In this document: piece by piece, positions 45,403 through 53,929 of the stretch
How positions within the stretch are numbered: position 1 is the stretch's first letter
Layout: each line of letters starts with the position of its first letter
DNA from: an uncultured Pseudomonadales bacterium
GTDB lineage: Bacteria; Pseudomonadota; Gammaproteobacteria; Pseudomonadales; Balneatricaceae
Assembly: GCA_937773555.1 (NCBI GenBank)
Contig: CALJVT010000004.1
Location: 310,001 to 374,000 of the forward strand
Length of the DNA stretch: 64,000 nt
Reading direction: 5' to 3'
Made by a program: the position numbers and the translations under genes
Notes under the pieces: model-generated
Told to the model about the DNA's origin: nothing
What the model saw: only the letters and a program-made list of their open reading frames with translations
The model's database searches: none

Positions 45403-46557
45403 CTAAACTACCTTATCTTGCCGCAACTGGGCAATGCGTTTGGGTGATATGCCTAATTGGGCTAGTACATCGGCTGTGTCTTGGCCAGCCCTTGGCACAG
45501 AGTTGAGTAACCCTTGGTTATGATCCATTTTTGGTGCTGGTGCGGGCTGGGTGACGCCATCTAGCTTAATAAAATTGTTGCGGGCTCTATGATGTGGGTG
45601 TTGTGTGGCTTCTGTAAAATTAAGTACTGGTGCAAAGCACACGTCAGTTCCTTCCAATTGGCCGCACCAATAGTGTCGAGTTTGACTGGCAAACTTTTGA
45701 CTTAAAGCAACCCGTGCCTGGGGCCAACTTTGCTCCTGCCACTGATGTTCAAAACAGCCCGTTTGGGTTAAACCCAAACGGTCCAATAACAGGCCATAGA
45801 ACTTGGGTTCTAAGGCACAGATATTAATGTAATGACCATCTGAACATACATAACTATCATTCCATGGAGCAGCACCATCGGTCCAACTAGTACCTACTTG
45901 GTCAGCAGAGTGAGATGAATTATGAATCATCCAAAGTAGGCTAGAAGCATAAACACAGCCGTCTGTTATGGCAGCATCTATTACCTGCCCTTTGCCAGAG
46001 CTTTGCGCTTGCCAAAATGCACACATCACGCCCCATAAAAGCATCATGGTGCCACCGCCTACATCTCCGACTAAAGTTAATGGCACTGTAGGCTTTTGAT
46101 TAGGCCTTGCGCCAGCGTGCATTGCACCAGTGAGCGCTACAAAATTAGGGTCATGACCCGCCGATTGCGCTAACGGCCCTGTTTGCCCCCAGCCCGTCAA
46201 ACGACCATAGATTAGTTTTGGGTTAAGCGCTTCGCAAACCTCTGGTCCCAGCCCTAGCTTCTCCATGACCCCTGGCCTAAAGCCTTCAATCAAAATCGCC
46301 GAGCGGGCAATTAATTCTAGAGCCAGCTCTACTCCCTCAGTTTGTTTGAGGTCTAGTTGGATGGAGCGTTTACCACGATGATAAAAGCCATCAGCAGTTT
46401 TTTCTGGCGCAAAGTTTGCCGCATTGAGGTTCTTTACTTTGCGCCCAACAACAATAACATCTGCACCCATATCAGCAAACATCATGCCTGCCAAAGGACA
46501 TGGTCCAATGCCTTCAAATTCTATTACGGTAACACCTGATAAGGGTTTTTTGTGCAT
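45403..46557 (-). CDS. CaiB/BaiF family CoA-transferase or acyl-CoA racemase
   Basis: This 384-residue type III CoA-transferase fold protein opens GVTVIEFEGIGPCPLAGMMFADMGADVI. It contains RGKRSIQLDLKQTEGVEL, EGFRPGVMEKLGLGPEV and AGHDPNFVALTGAM; the aspartate in the last is the catalytic residue. The GHD-N motif and GRLTGWGQTGPLA resemble alpha-methylacyl-CoA racemase, whereas many CoA-transferases have other residues there. Substrate is uncertain. It converges with prc. Confidence 0.85.
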   Translation of the reverse strand: MHKKPLSGVTVIEFEGIGPCPLAGMMFADMGADVIVVGRKVKNLNAANFAPEKTADGFYHRGKRSIQLDLKQTEGVELALELIARSAILIEGFRPGVMEKLGLGPEVCEALNPKLIYGRLTGWGQTGPLAQSAGHDPNFVALTGAMHAGARPNQKPTVPLTLVGDVGGGTMMLLWGVMCAFWQAQSSGKGQVIDAAITDGCVYASSLLWMIHNSSHSADQVGTSWTDGAAPWNDSYVCSDGHYINICALEPKFYGLLLDRLGLTQTGCFEHQWQEQSWPQARVALSQKFASQTRHYWCGQLEGTDVCFAPVLNFTEATQHPHHRARNNFIKLDGVTQPAPAPKMDHNQGLLNSVPRAGQDTADVLAQLGISPKRIAQLRQDKVV

Positions 46558-46630
46558 TAGGTACTCCCGCTAAAATTTTAATAATGGGCAATTAGTACTG
46601 ACAAATATGCTACTACACAATTACCATACA

Positions 46631-47620
46631 TTAAATTAATTCCATCATTGGCTCACTGAGTGCCGACAACTGTTCCCTTAATTCTAAAATATGCTCTCCC
46701 CAATAACGCTCAGTGTTAAACCATGGAAAACTATGGGGAAAGGCTGGATCTTCCCAACGTCGGGCCAACCATGCAGCGTAATACAGCATCCGTAAGGTTC
46801 GAAGCGGTTCTATCAACGCCAGTTCTTGAGGCTTAAAGTCATAGAACTCATTGTAACCTTCGACAATTTCAGACAATTGAACCCTCTGACGGTCACGATC
46901 ACCTGACAACAACATCCATATGTCCTGAACAGCCGGAGCCATCCGTGAGTCATCAAAATCAACAATATTAGGAGCATCATCGCGCCACAACAAATTACCA
47001 CCGTGGCAGTCTCCATGAACGCGAATGTAGTTCACACTATCGGTTTGCGAAAAAGCAGTATCTATGCGACTTAATAAGTCTGCTGTTAGGCTGTCATATG
47101 CTGCTTTTAAAGACTTAGGTATAAAGTGCTCACTCACAAAAGCCACACTGTCGTGACCAAAGGTTTGAGGGTTTATAGAAGGCCTATGCTGGTAGGGTTC
47201 TACCGCACCAAGGGCGTGTATACGCCCTAATAATCTGCCCATGGTGTAGAGATTATCAAGGTCATCTAATTCGGGTCCATGGCCCCCTTTGCGCTCAAAC
47301 AAAGCGAATTGAAAATCTTCATAGTGCAATAAACTTAAACCTTGTGGATTGACCAAAGGTGGCACTACGGGTAACTCATAGTCTGCTAGAGCAATACTAA
47401 ATCTATGCTCCTCTAATATTTGATCTGAAGACCACCGCTTTGGCCGATAGAATTTGGCAATTACAGGCACATCTTGATCTTCAAGGCCAACTTGGTAGAC
47501 ACGGTTTTCGTAACTATTAAGTGCCGATATTCGCCCATCACACACATAGCCTTGGCTTTCAACTGCATCCATGATGTAGCTAGGGGTTAATATTGAAAAC
47601 GGGTGAGTTTCTTGGGTCAT
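46631..47620 (-). CDS. srkA: Stress response kinase SrkA (YihE)
   Basis: SrkA is a choline-kinase-fold protein kinase that protects against stress-induced death in E. coli. I choose the ATG at 47620 because MTQETHPFSILTPSYIMDAV aligns in spacing with the E. coli start; the frame continues to 47683. The 329-residue protein has LNSYENRVYQVG and the catalytic loop IRVHGDCHGGNLLW. The metal-binding segment is NIVDFDDSRMAPAVQDIWML. It diverges from the metallo-hydrolase gene. It often neighbours dsbA elsewhere, but not here. Confidence 0.92.
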   Translation of the reverse strand: MTQETHPFSILTPSYIMDAVESQGYVCDGRISALNSYENRVYQVGLEDQDVPVIAKFYRPKRWSSDQILEEHRFSIALADYELPVVPPLVNPQGLSLLHYEDFQFALFERKGGHGPELDDLDNLYTMGRLLGRIHALGAVEPYQHRPSINPQTFGHDSVAFVSEHFIPKSLKAAYDSLTADLLSRIDTAFSQTDSVNYIRVHGDCHGGNLLWRDDAPNIVDFDDSRMAPAVQDIWMLLSGDRDRQRVQLSEIVEGYNEFYDFKPQELALIEPLRTLRMLYYAAWLARRWEDPAFPHSFPWFNTERYWGEHILELREQLSALSEPMMELI

Positions 47621-47751
47621 AGTAGCCATGAGTGAGTCATTCAGTGCCCCAGTATATCCTAAGACTGGGGCGTCTTGATTCAACGTTTAAGTTATATTTT
47701 TGCAATATCAATAACTGGTAAAAACCTTTGTATAATCTAGGATTAGCTCCG

Positions 47752-47757
47752 TATAAT
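47752..47757 (+). promoter_or_regulatory. Candidate -10 box upstream of the metallo-hydrolase gene
   Basis: TATAAT at 47752-47757 lies 39 bases before the ATG at 47796, and a second TATAAT lies at 47731-47736. Neither has a convincing -35 box at the normal spacing. The divergent srkA gene also needs a promoter in the 47621-47795 gap, which is otherwise without recognisable features. Confidence 0.3.
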
Positions 47758-47795
47758 AGTAAATTTTTCGTGCCCATTAAATAAGGCAAGCGCTA

Positions 47796-48830
47796 ATGAC
47801 CTCTACCAATGCTCTGCAGTTCCCAATTAGTGAGGCCCCTCCTATGGGCCAGCCTCTTGCTGTTGCCAAGGGTGTTTATTGGTTACGGATGCCATTGCCT
47901 TTCTCTTTGAATCATATTAATTTGTGGTTATTGGAAGACGATGTTGGCTGGACCATAGTAGATACAGGAATCAACACCTCCGCTTGTAAGGAGTTATGGC
48001 AGCAAGTGTTTGATAACCACCTTAACAATAAGCCCGTGCATCAACTTGTTGTCACACATTTGCACCCAGACCATGTTGGTTTAGCCGGTTGGATCTGCGA
48101 AACTTGGGGTTTAGAGTTAAACATGTCCCGCACAGACTACATGGCCTGTCGTGTATTGATGTCTGACACAGGCAAGCCAGCACCCAAAGCTGCTATCAGT
48201 TTTTATCAACGAGCTGGCGTCAGTAATGAACAGCTGGCGTCTTACAAAGCCAAGTTCGGTGGTTATGGTAAAGGCATTTACCCCATGCCTGAAAGCTATG
48301 TGCGCATCCAAGATGGTGAATCGCTCAGCATGGCTGGCCAGAAGTGGAACATTATCGTAGGCCGTGGCCATGCACCAGAACATGTTTGCCTAATGTGCCC
48401 AGCATTAAATGTTTTTATTGCTGGTGACCAATTGCTGCCCTCTATTTCTTCCAATGTTAGCGTGTGGCCTACAGAGCCCCACTCTAACCCGTTAAAAGAT
48501 TGGCTTGATTCATGTGCTATGTTGCAACAATGCATCCCCGCTGATGTGCTAGTATTGCCATCTCACGGCCAGGTATTTTTTGGTGCCCATCAACGCTTGC
48601 AAAGACTCATTGATGGCCATGAAAAGTCACTTGTTAAGTTATTAGATGCCTGCCAGCAGCCTCAGCGCAATGTAGATCTGTTTAGCCAATTATTCCGCCG
48701 CCCTATTACTGATGATGTTCTTACCCTGGCTGTCGGTGAAACCCAAGCCCATTTGAATTATTTAGTGAATAAAAATAAACTCCAAGCCAGCACCGATAAC
48801 ATGGGTGCTAACTGGTACCAAACCATTTAA
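47796..48830 (+). CDS. MBL-fold metallo-hydrolase
   Basis: This 344-residue metallo-beta-lactamase-fold protein has the zinc motif VTHLHPDHVGLAGW (HxHxDH) near residues 86-99. A second histidine is in GRGHAPEHVCL, the bridging aspartate in FIAGDQLLPSIS, and the last histidine in VLPSHGQVF. A helical C-terminal extension (about 270-344) resembles enzymes of the hydroxyacylglutathione hydrolase or LACTB2-type group. The real substrate is unknown. It starts a long rightward gene series. Confidence 0.85.
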   Translation: MTSTNALQFPISEAPPMGQPLAVAKGVYWLRMPLPFSLNHINLWLLEDDVGWTIVDTGINTSACKELWQQVFDNHLNNKPVHQLVVTHLHPDHVGLAGWICETWGLELNMSRTDYMACRVLMSDTGKPAPKAAISFYQRAGVSNEQLASYKAKFGGYGKGIYPMPESYVRIQDGESLSMAGQKWNIIVGRGHAPEHVCLMCPALNVFIAGDQLLPSISSNVSVWPTEPHSNPLKDWLDSCAMLQQCIPADVLVLPSHGQVFFGAHQRLQRLIDGHEKSLVKLLDACQQPQRNVDLFSQLFRRPITDDVLTLAVGETQAHLNYLVNKNKLQASTDNMGANWYQTI

Positions 48831-48844
48831 AAGAAGACTATTTT

Positions 48845-49057
48845 ATGCACATTATTACGATCAATTTTGAACCTGTTGAATTATTCAAGATCTTAAAGTT
48901 TGAGTCTATTGTTGGCAGTGGTGGCGAAGCTAAAAAAAGAATTGGCGAAGGCTTAGTTAAAGTTAACGGTGATGTTGAAACACGTAAGAGCCGTAAAATG
49001 GTAGCGGGTGACACCATTGAATTTGAAAAACGTCACTATGAATTAAAACTCGCTTAA
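48845..49057 (+). CDS. S4-domain RNA-binding protein (YbcJ-like)
   Basis: This 70-residue protein consists of one S4 RNA-binding domain: EPVELFKILKFESIVGSGGEAKKRIGEGLVKVNGDVETRKSRKM, then GDTIEF. It matches the small YbcJ-like family (linked to RNA binding or ribosome function). It lies 14 bases after the metallo-hydrolase gene and three bases before benE, so all three are probably one operon. Confidence 0.85.
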   Translation: MHIITINFEPVELFKILKFESIVGSGGEAKKRIGEGLVKVNGDVETRKSRKMVAGDTIEFEKRHYELKLA

Positions 49058-49060
49058 ATA

Positions 49061-50242
49061 ATGGACATTAGTCGTTGGTTTAATCCTGCTCATATCAGTG
49101 CAGGCTTTATTGCGCCCCTAGTCGGCTACACTAGTTCTGCCGCCATCATATTTCAAGCTGCCAATAGTGCAGGTGCCGATGATGCCATGGTAACCAGTTG
49201 GTTTTGGGCCTTGGGTTTAGGTATGGGGTTATCTACGATTGGCTTGTCGTGGTTTTATAAGCAACCTATTCTCACGGCGTGGTCTACGCCAGGGGCCGCT
49301 ATCTTGGTCACCAGTTTAGCAGGAGTTCCTTTGGCAGAGGCCACGGGTGCTTTCGTACTATGTTCAATTTTAATCACCTTAGTAGGGCTTTCTGGTTGGT
49401 TTGATCGCCTTATGTCACTCATCCCACAATCTATAGCAGGTGCCATGTTAGCTGGGGTTTTAATCCCCTTCGCCATACACATGATTATGTCGTTAGAGAC
49501 TGAATTAGCCTTGGTTTTATCAATGATGGTGGCATTTTTTATTAGCCGTATCATATGGCCAAAACTGGCTGTTATGGTTACTTTGGTCCTAGGTTTTTTA
49601 ATAGCAGTAGTGCAAAACCTAATCGTCTGGCAGGATGTTGGCTTACAAATTTCAAGCCCCATTTGGACAACGCCTCAGTGGTCTTTGTCGGCTGCCATTG
49701 GTGTGGCTATCCCACTGTTCATTGTCACTATGGCTTCGCAAAACGTGCCTGGCATAGTAGTATTGCGCAGCCATGGCTATCACGCACCAGCTGCACCACT
49801 GATCACTTGGACAGGGATCACTGGCTTTCTTCTAGCACCTTTTGGTGGTTTTGCTTTCAATCTAGCTGCCATTATGGCTGCCATTTGTATGGGCAAAGAA
49901 GTGGATGCAGATCCAAAACAAAGGTATCGGTCTGCGATTTGGGCTGGGTTATTTATTGTAGCAACTGGGGTTTTAGCAGGAAGTTTAACTGGCTTATTTA
50001 ATAGTATGCCGCAAGCCTTGGTAGTTACGATTGCCGGCTTAGCATTATTGGGCACCATAAGCAGTAGTCTTAGCACTGCACTAGCGCACGAAGCAGAACG
50101 TATTCCAGCCATAATTACTTTGATTACTACCACTTCTGGTGTCGTTATGTGGGGCATAGGTAGCGCATTTTGGGGCTTAATACTCGGCACTATGGCTTTG
50201 TTAATTCAACGCTACCTTTCACCCAAACCTACATATTATTGA
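49061..50242 (+). CDS. benE: BenE-family benzoate/proton symporter-like permease
   Basis: This 393-residue integral membrane protein has about eleven or twelve hydrophobic helices. The N-terminal HISAGFIAPLVGYTSSAAIIFQAA and the WSTPGAA segment in helix 3 are conserved. AGAMLAGVLIPFAI and GGFAFNLAAIMAAICMG are also BenE hallmarks. The family imports benzoate in soil bacteria, but no ben or cat degradation genes are nearby, so the substrate could be another compound. It begins three bases after the S4 gene. Confidence 0.85.
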   Translation: MDISRWFNPAHISAGFIAPLVGYTSSAAIIFQAANSAGADDAMVTSWFWALGLGMGLSTIGLSWFYKQPILTAWSTPGAAILVTSLAGVPLAEATGAFVLCSILITLVGLSGWFDRLMSLIPQSIAGAMLAGVLIPFAIHMIMSLETELALVLSMMVAFFISRIIWPKLAVMVTLVLGFLIAVVQNLIVWQDVGLQISSPIWTTPQWSLSAAIGVAIPLFIVTMASQNVPGIVVLRSHGYHAPAAPLITWTGITGFLLAPFGGFAFNLAAIMAAICMGKEVDADPKQRYRSAIWAGLFIVATGVLAGSLTGLFNSMPQALVVTIAGLALLGTISSSLSTALAHEAERIPAIITLITTTSGVVMWGIGSAFWGLILGTMALLIQRYLSPKPTYY

Positions 50243-50270
50243 TCTAAAACGTTTATTACTGGGGCTGTCT

Positions 50271-51308
50271 ATGAAAACTGTTTATTCGCCTGAACACATT
50301 TTGCGCAATGCTAAAACAGAGCTGACTGGTGGCCAATTAGTCACCCCATTTGAGTGCCCGCAACGCGCAAATTATGTTTTAGATGCCATAAAGTTAGCGC
50401 AGCTTGGTGATGTGGTTATGCCAACGCAGTGGTCTAGACATTGGGTAGACAGCGTTCATGACAAAAATTACCTTACTTTTTTGGATACCGTATGGCAACG
50501 TTGGGTAAACGCAGGTAATCAGGGTGAGGCTATCCCTAATGTTTGGCCTTCGCGCTCTATGCCTAGCCAACGAATTCCTAGACATATTGAAGGCCAATTA
50601 GGCTATTACAGCTTAGCTGGGGAGACTAGCATTAGTGAAGGTACCGCAGAAGCAGCATGGGTTTCTGCAAATGTGGCCTTGTCTGCTGCAGAATTATTGA
50701 ATCTTGGTGAACATAGCGCCTTTGCTCTTTGTCGCCCACCAGGGCACCATGCGTCAAATGACCAATTTGGTGGTTACTGTTTCATCAATAATGCGGCTAT
50801 AGCAGCTCAAAAACTGCGATATGATGGCGCTCATAAAGTGGCTATTTTGGATGTAGATTTTCATCACGGAAATGGCACCCAAGATATTTTTTATCAACGC
50901 GATGATGTGTTATTTTGCTCTATTCATGGTGACCCTATGGTCGCTTTTCCTTATTTTTTGGGATTTGCCGATGAAATAGGCGAAGGCCCTGGTAAAGGCT
51001 TCAACCTTAACATTCCCCTTCCACGGGGTACGTCATACTCAATATGGCGCGCAGCACTTTGCAGGGCAATAACCAAAATACTTAGCTATGGTGCAGACGC
51101 TGTAGTCGTTTCCTTAGGCGTAGATACCTTTGAGAAGGACCCTATCAGTTTTTTCAAACTCAAAAGTAATGACTTTATAGATATGGGTCAAACTATCGCT
51201 GAAATGGGTTTGCCAACCTTGTTTGTTATGGAGGGCGGGTATGCTGTAGAAGAGATTGGCACAAATACTGTCAATGTGCTTAGAGGTTTTGAAAACCCCA
51301 CTGGATAG
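50271..51308 (+). CDS. Acetylpolyamine amidohydrolase/histone deacetylase-family protein
   Basis: This 345-residue zinc-dependent arginase-deacetylase-fold enzyme has CRPPGHHASND with the catalytic His pair and GGYCFINNAAIAAQKL. The zinc ligands sit in VAILDVDFHHGNGTQDIFY and VVSLGVDTFEKDP. The C-terminal Gly-rich GGYAVEEIG closes the site. The sequence resembles bacterial acetylpolyamine amidohydrolases (AphA), which deacetylate N-acetylputrescine and similar compounds. It is 28 bases after benE. Confidence 0.87.
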   Translation: MKTVYSPEHILRNAKTELTGGQLVTPFECPQRANYVLDAIKLAQLGDVVMPTQWSRHWVDSVHDKNYLTFLDTVWQRWVNAGNQGEAIPNVWPSRSMPSQRIPRHIEGQLGYYSLAGETSISEGTAEAAWVSANVALSAAELLNLGEHSAFALCRPPGHHASNDQFGGYCFINNAAIAAQKLRYDGAHKVAILDVDFHHGNGTQDIFYQRDDVLFCSIHGDPMVAFPYFLGFADEIGEGPGKGFNLNIPLPRGTSYSIWRAALCRAITKILSYGADAVVVSLGVDTFEKDPISFFKLKSNDFIDMGQTIAEMGLPTLFVMEGGYAVEEIGTNTVNVLRGFENPTG

Positions 51309-51385
51309 TCGTTATTTAGTCTATGATTAAGGCTTTAAATAAGGCAAGATGTGGTTTTTCCATTTTATAATAAGAGATTAATCCA

Positions 51386-51667
51386 ATGCTTTCAGTTACT
51401 TCTTACTTTGATGATAACGTTAAATCTATCGCTTTCCAAGGCAAAAGCCTAGCGACTACAGTGGGGGTAATGGATATAGGTACATTTACCTTTGGCACTA
51501 GCCAGTATGAGGTCATGACCATTATCGATGGCGAACTTGAAATTAAGTTACCTGGCACCAGTAGCTGGAATACCTTTACCAACGGTGATCAGTTTGAAGT
51601 AGAAGCCCACAGCAGCTTCGACGTTAAAGTTGTGCGCCAAACCGCTTACCATTGCACATATGAGTAA
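51386..51667 (+). CDS. ppnP: Pyrimidine/purine nucleoside phosphorylase PpnP
   Basis: This 93-residue cupin-fold protein reads SVTSYFDDNVKSIAFQ, TVGVMDIGTFTFGTSQYEVMT and LPGTSSWNTFTNGDQFEV. It matches PpnP (formerly YaiE, DUF1255), which phosphorolyses several nucleosides. Length is normal. It is monocistronic or loosely linked to the rightward run; a possible TATAAT lies about 20 bases before its start. Confidence 0.92.
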   Translation: MLSVTSYFDDNVKSIAFQGKSLATTVGVMDIGTFTFGTSQYEVMTIIDGELEIKLPGTSSWNTFTNGDQFEVEAHSSFDVKVVRQTAYHCTYE

Positions 51668-51748
51668 ACCTGTGCCTAAACTTTGCGATAGCACGCATTC
51701 AAAATTAAATTAGCATGAACTACATAATATTCATAAGAGTATAAGCCG

Positions 51749-52183
51749 ATGTCTACCATCACCAGTCGCTGCCCTCATTGTCAAAAAAATAACCGCTTGG
51801 CTGCAGAAAGAGTTAAAGACAACCCTTCTTGTGGTGCTTGTAAAGACGCTTTATTTTCTGGCAAACCCGTGGTTGGCACCAGCGCTAATTTCAACGCAAT
51901 TATTCAAGGAGACAAGCCAGTTGTGGTTGACTTTTGGGCCCCCTGGTGTGGCCCCTGTGTTAGTTTTGCACCAGTATTTGAACAACTAGCCCAAATTCAA
52001 GCCAATGAACTTCGTTTTGTAAAAGTGGATACTGAAGCTGAGAAAATGTTAGGTTCTCAATTCAACATACGCAGCATTCCTACCTTAATGGTATTTAAAA
52101 ATGGTAAGGTCGTAGACCAGCTCAACGGCGCATTGCCCAAGCAACAATTTGAGCAATGGTTAAATGCCGCAGTGAATAAATAA
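51749..52183 (+). CDS. trxC: Thioredoxin 2 (TrxC)
   Basis: This 144-residue zinc-containing thioredoxin has an N-terminal zinc ribbon with two CxxC pairs (RCPHCQ and CGACK) and a thioredoxin domain with active site FWAPWCGPCVSF. The cis-proline is in IRSIPTLMVF. TrxC reduces protein disulfides under oxidative stress. No OxyR site could be assigned confidently upstream. Confidence 0.95.
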   Translation: MSTITSRCPHCQKNNRLAAERVKDNPSCGACKDALFSGKPVVGTSANFNAIIQGDKPVVVDFWAPWCGPCVSFAPVFEQLAQIQANELRFVKVDTEAEKMLGSQFNIRSIPTLMVFKNGKVVDQLNGALPKQQFEQWLNAAVNK

Positions 52184-52224
52184 TACAGACGTTTCAACTT
52201 TTTCAACCTATTAAAGCGAAGTGG

Positions 52225-52470
52225 ATGATGAAAAAACTTAAGAATGAAAAAGAACTCCTGAAAAAAGCAATCACATTAGGCACAGTTTACGCCAGTAAGC
52301 GCGGTGTTGCGCAGTTTGAAGCCACAGATTCTGCAGCCAATAAGATAGAGTATATTTACCGCCTTTTGGTGCACGATAAACTAATCCAGCCATTGCCAGC
52401 CAACCAGGTCTCACAACCCAGCATGCAACACAAACTCGCTTTATGGGTCGATCGTCAAATCAACCCGTAA
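52225..52470 (+). CDS. DUF5062 family protein
   Basis: This 81-residue basic protein starts MMKKLKNEKELLKKAITLG. It contains the conserved KIEYIYRLLVHDKLIQPL stretch, matching DUF5062, known from Vibrio and relatives and of unknown function. It is cytoplasmic and helical. The second methionine may be the true start. It lies between trxC and the crotonase gene in the same direction. Confidence 0.8.
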   Translation: MMKKLKNEKELLKKAITLGTVYASKRGVAQFEATDSAANKIEYIYRLLVHDKLIQPLPANQVSQPSMQHKLALWVDRQINP

Positions 52471-52502
52471 AAGCACCACAAGCAACTCAAGGATTCTAGA
52501 TT

Positions 52503-53279
52503 ATGTTCAAAGATCAACAACCCTACGTTATTGTAGAACATCATCATCAATGGCTAGAAATTACGCTCAACCGCCCTGACAGTTTCAACGCTTTGTCTCA
52601 ACAAATGATGCACCATCTGCAGATGGCCATTGATCTAGCTAATACACAAGAAGACCTTACCTGTATTATTATTAAGGCCAAAGGCAAAGCTTTTTGCGCA
52701 GGGCATGACATCAAACAAATGCAGGCCACTGCTGAGACAGGTTATTACCAAGCGTTATTTCATCAGTGCAGCCACCTTATGCAATCCATTGTGGCATGCC
52801 CCATTCCTGTCATTGCTCAAGTACAGGGGATAGCAACTGCAGCTGGTTGCCAATTAGTGGCTAGCTGCGACCTAGCCATTTCATCTGATAGTGCTCGCTT
52901 TGCAGTTTCTGGCATTAACTTAGGCCTGTTCTGCTCTACCCCAGCAGTTGCTCTTAGTCGCAACATTCATCCAAAGCACGCTATGGAAATGTTATTAACA
53001 GGGGAATTTATCAGTGCAGACAAAGCTCAAACCCTAGGATTAATCAATGGCGTGGTTACAGATGATGAGCTTACAGCTGCCACACGGGAAATGGCCAGGA
53101 AAATAAGTCTAAAAGCCAGAGCAGCAGTCCTTACAGGCAAAGCAATGTTTTACCCTCAGTTAAATATGGCATTAGAACAAGCCTATGTGTTTGCCAGTGA
53201 GCATATGGTAAACAATTTACAGGATGCACAGACGCAACGCGGTCTCAATGGCTTTGTAAACAAAACACCTAAGGGGTAA
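52503..53279 (+). CDS. Crotonase-fold protein, ECHDC3-like, lacking catalytic glutamates
   Basis: This 258-residue enoyl-CoA hydratase/isomerase family protein has FNALSQQMMHHL, AFCAGHDIKQM with the CoA oxyanion pocket, and AAGCQLVASCDLAIS. The positions of the two catalytic glutamates of classic hydratases (GGGCEL and QPEI) read CQL and VSGINLG here, so both are missing. The same change is typical of ECHDC3-like proteins (GLFCSTPAVAL follows). It may therefore not hydrate enoyl-CoA. It precedes the HD gene by two bases. Confidence 0.87.
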   Translation: MFKDQQPYVIVEHHHQWLEITLNRPDSFNALSQQMMHHLQMAIDLANTQEDLTCIIIKAKGKAFCAGHDIKQMQATAETGYYQALFHQCSHLMQSIVACPIPVIAQVQGIATAAGCQLVASCDLAISSDSARFAVSGINLGLFCSTPAVALSRNIHPKHAMEMLLTGEFISADKAQTLGLINGVVTDDELTAATREMARKISLKARAAVLTGKAMFYPQLNMALEQAYVFASEHMVNNLQDAQTQRGLNGFVNKTPKG

Positions 53280-53281
53280 CT

Positions 53282-53863
53282 GTGCAAGAACTCATAAAAA
53301 TTATCGGTTTTGTGAAAGAAATTGACCAACTTAAAGCTGTACTCAGAAAAACTCGCCCGTTGGGCATGAAACGTTATGAAAACTCAGCTGAACATTCATG
53401 GCAAGTCACCTTAGCTGCGCTTATGCTAGAAGACTATGCTGCGCAGCCTGTGGATATTAATCGAGTGTTACGCATGCTCTTGATCCATGATTTATGTGAA
53501 ATTGATACTGGCGATGTCATCGTCTATGACGCCGTGGGCGCAGCGCACGAAGAAGCAGAGGCTGCAGCCACTCAACGCATTTTAGGCATGCTGCCTAACC
53601 ATATGGGTGATGAGTACATCGCCCTATGGCATGAGTTTGAAACTGCTAAAAGTGCTGATGCTCGTTTTGCTAAAGCGTTAGATCGCGCACTGCCTTTGAT
53701 ACATAATTTAAATGATCAAGGGCACAGTTGGCAAAGCCATGGCATTACTAAAGAGCAAGTGAAAACGGTTAATGGTAGTCGGATAAAGACAGGATGCCCA
53801 CAGCTCTGGGACCTACTTGAGCCATTAGTAGACGAAGCCGAATTAAAAGGTTGGTTATGTTAG
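53282..53863 (+). CDS. HD-domain phosphohydrolase (YfbR-like)
   Basis: This 193-residue protein has an HD metal-binding set: NSAEHSWQVTL with the first histidine, LLIHDLCEIDTGD with the HD pair, and a later RFAKALDRALPLIHNL. It resembles YfbR and the HDDC2 group of 5'-deoxynucleotidases. It starts with GTG two bases after the crotonase stop, so the pair is likely cotranslated. The substrate is inferred only from family. Confidence 0.85.
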   Translation: MQELIKIIGFVKEIDQLKAVLRKTRPLGMKRYENSAEHSWQVTLAALMLEDYAAQPVDINRVLRMLLIHDLCEIDTGDVIVYDAVGAAHEEAEAAATQRILGMLPNHMGDEYIALWHEFETAKSADARFAKALDRALPLIHNLNDQGHSWQSHGITKEQVKTVNGSRIKTGCPQLWDLLEPLVDEAELKGWLC

Positions 53864-53929
53864 ACCTAACAGGTGTCTAGCTGGTAGACTACGCGCCCTA
53901 ATTTCACTACCAGCACAAAGCGTATTCCC

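Noticed and set aside
49555-50001. 148-codon rightward frame inside benE
   Set aside because: It is a shifted frame of the BenE coding sequence; amino acid content is abnormal.
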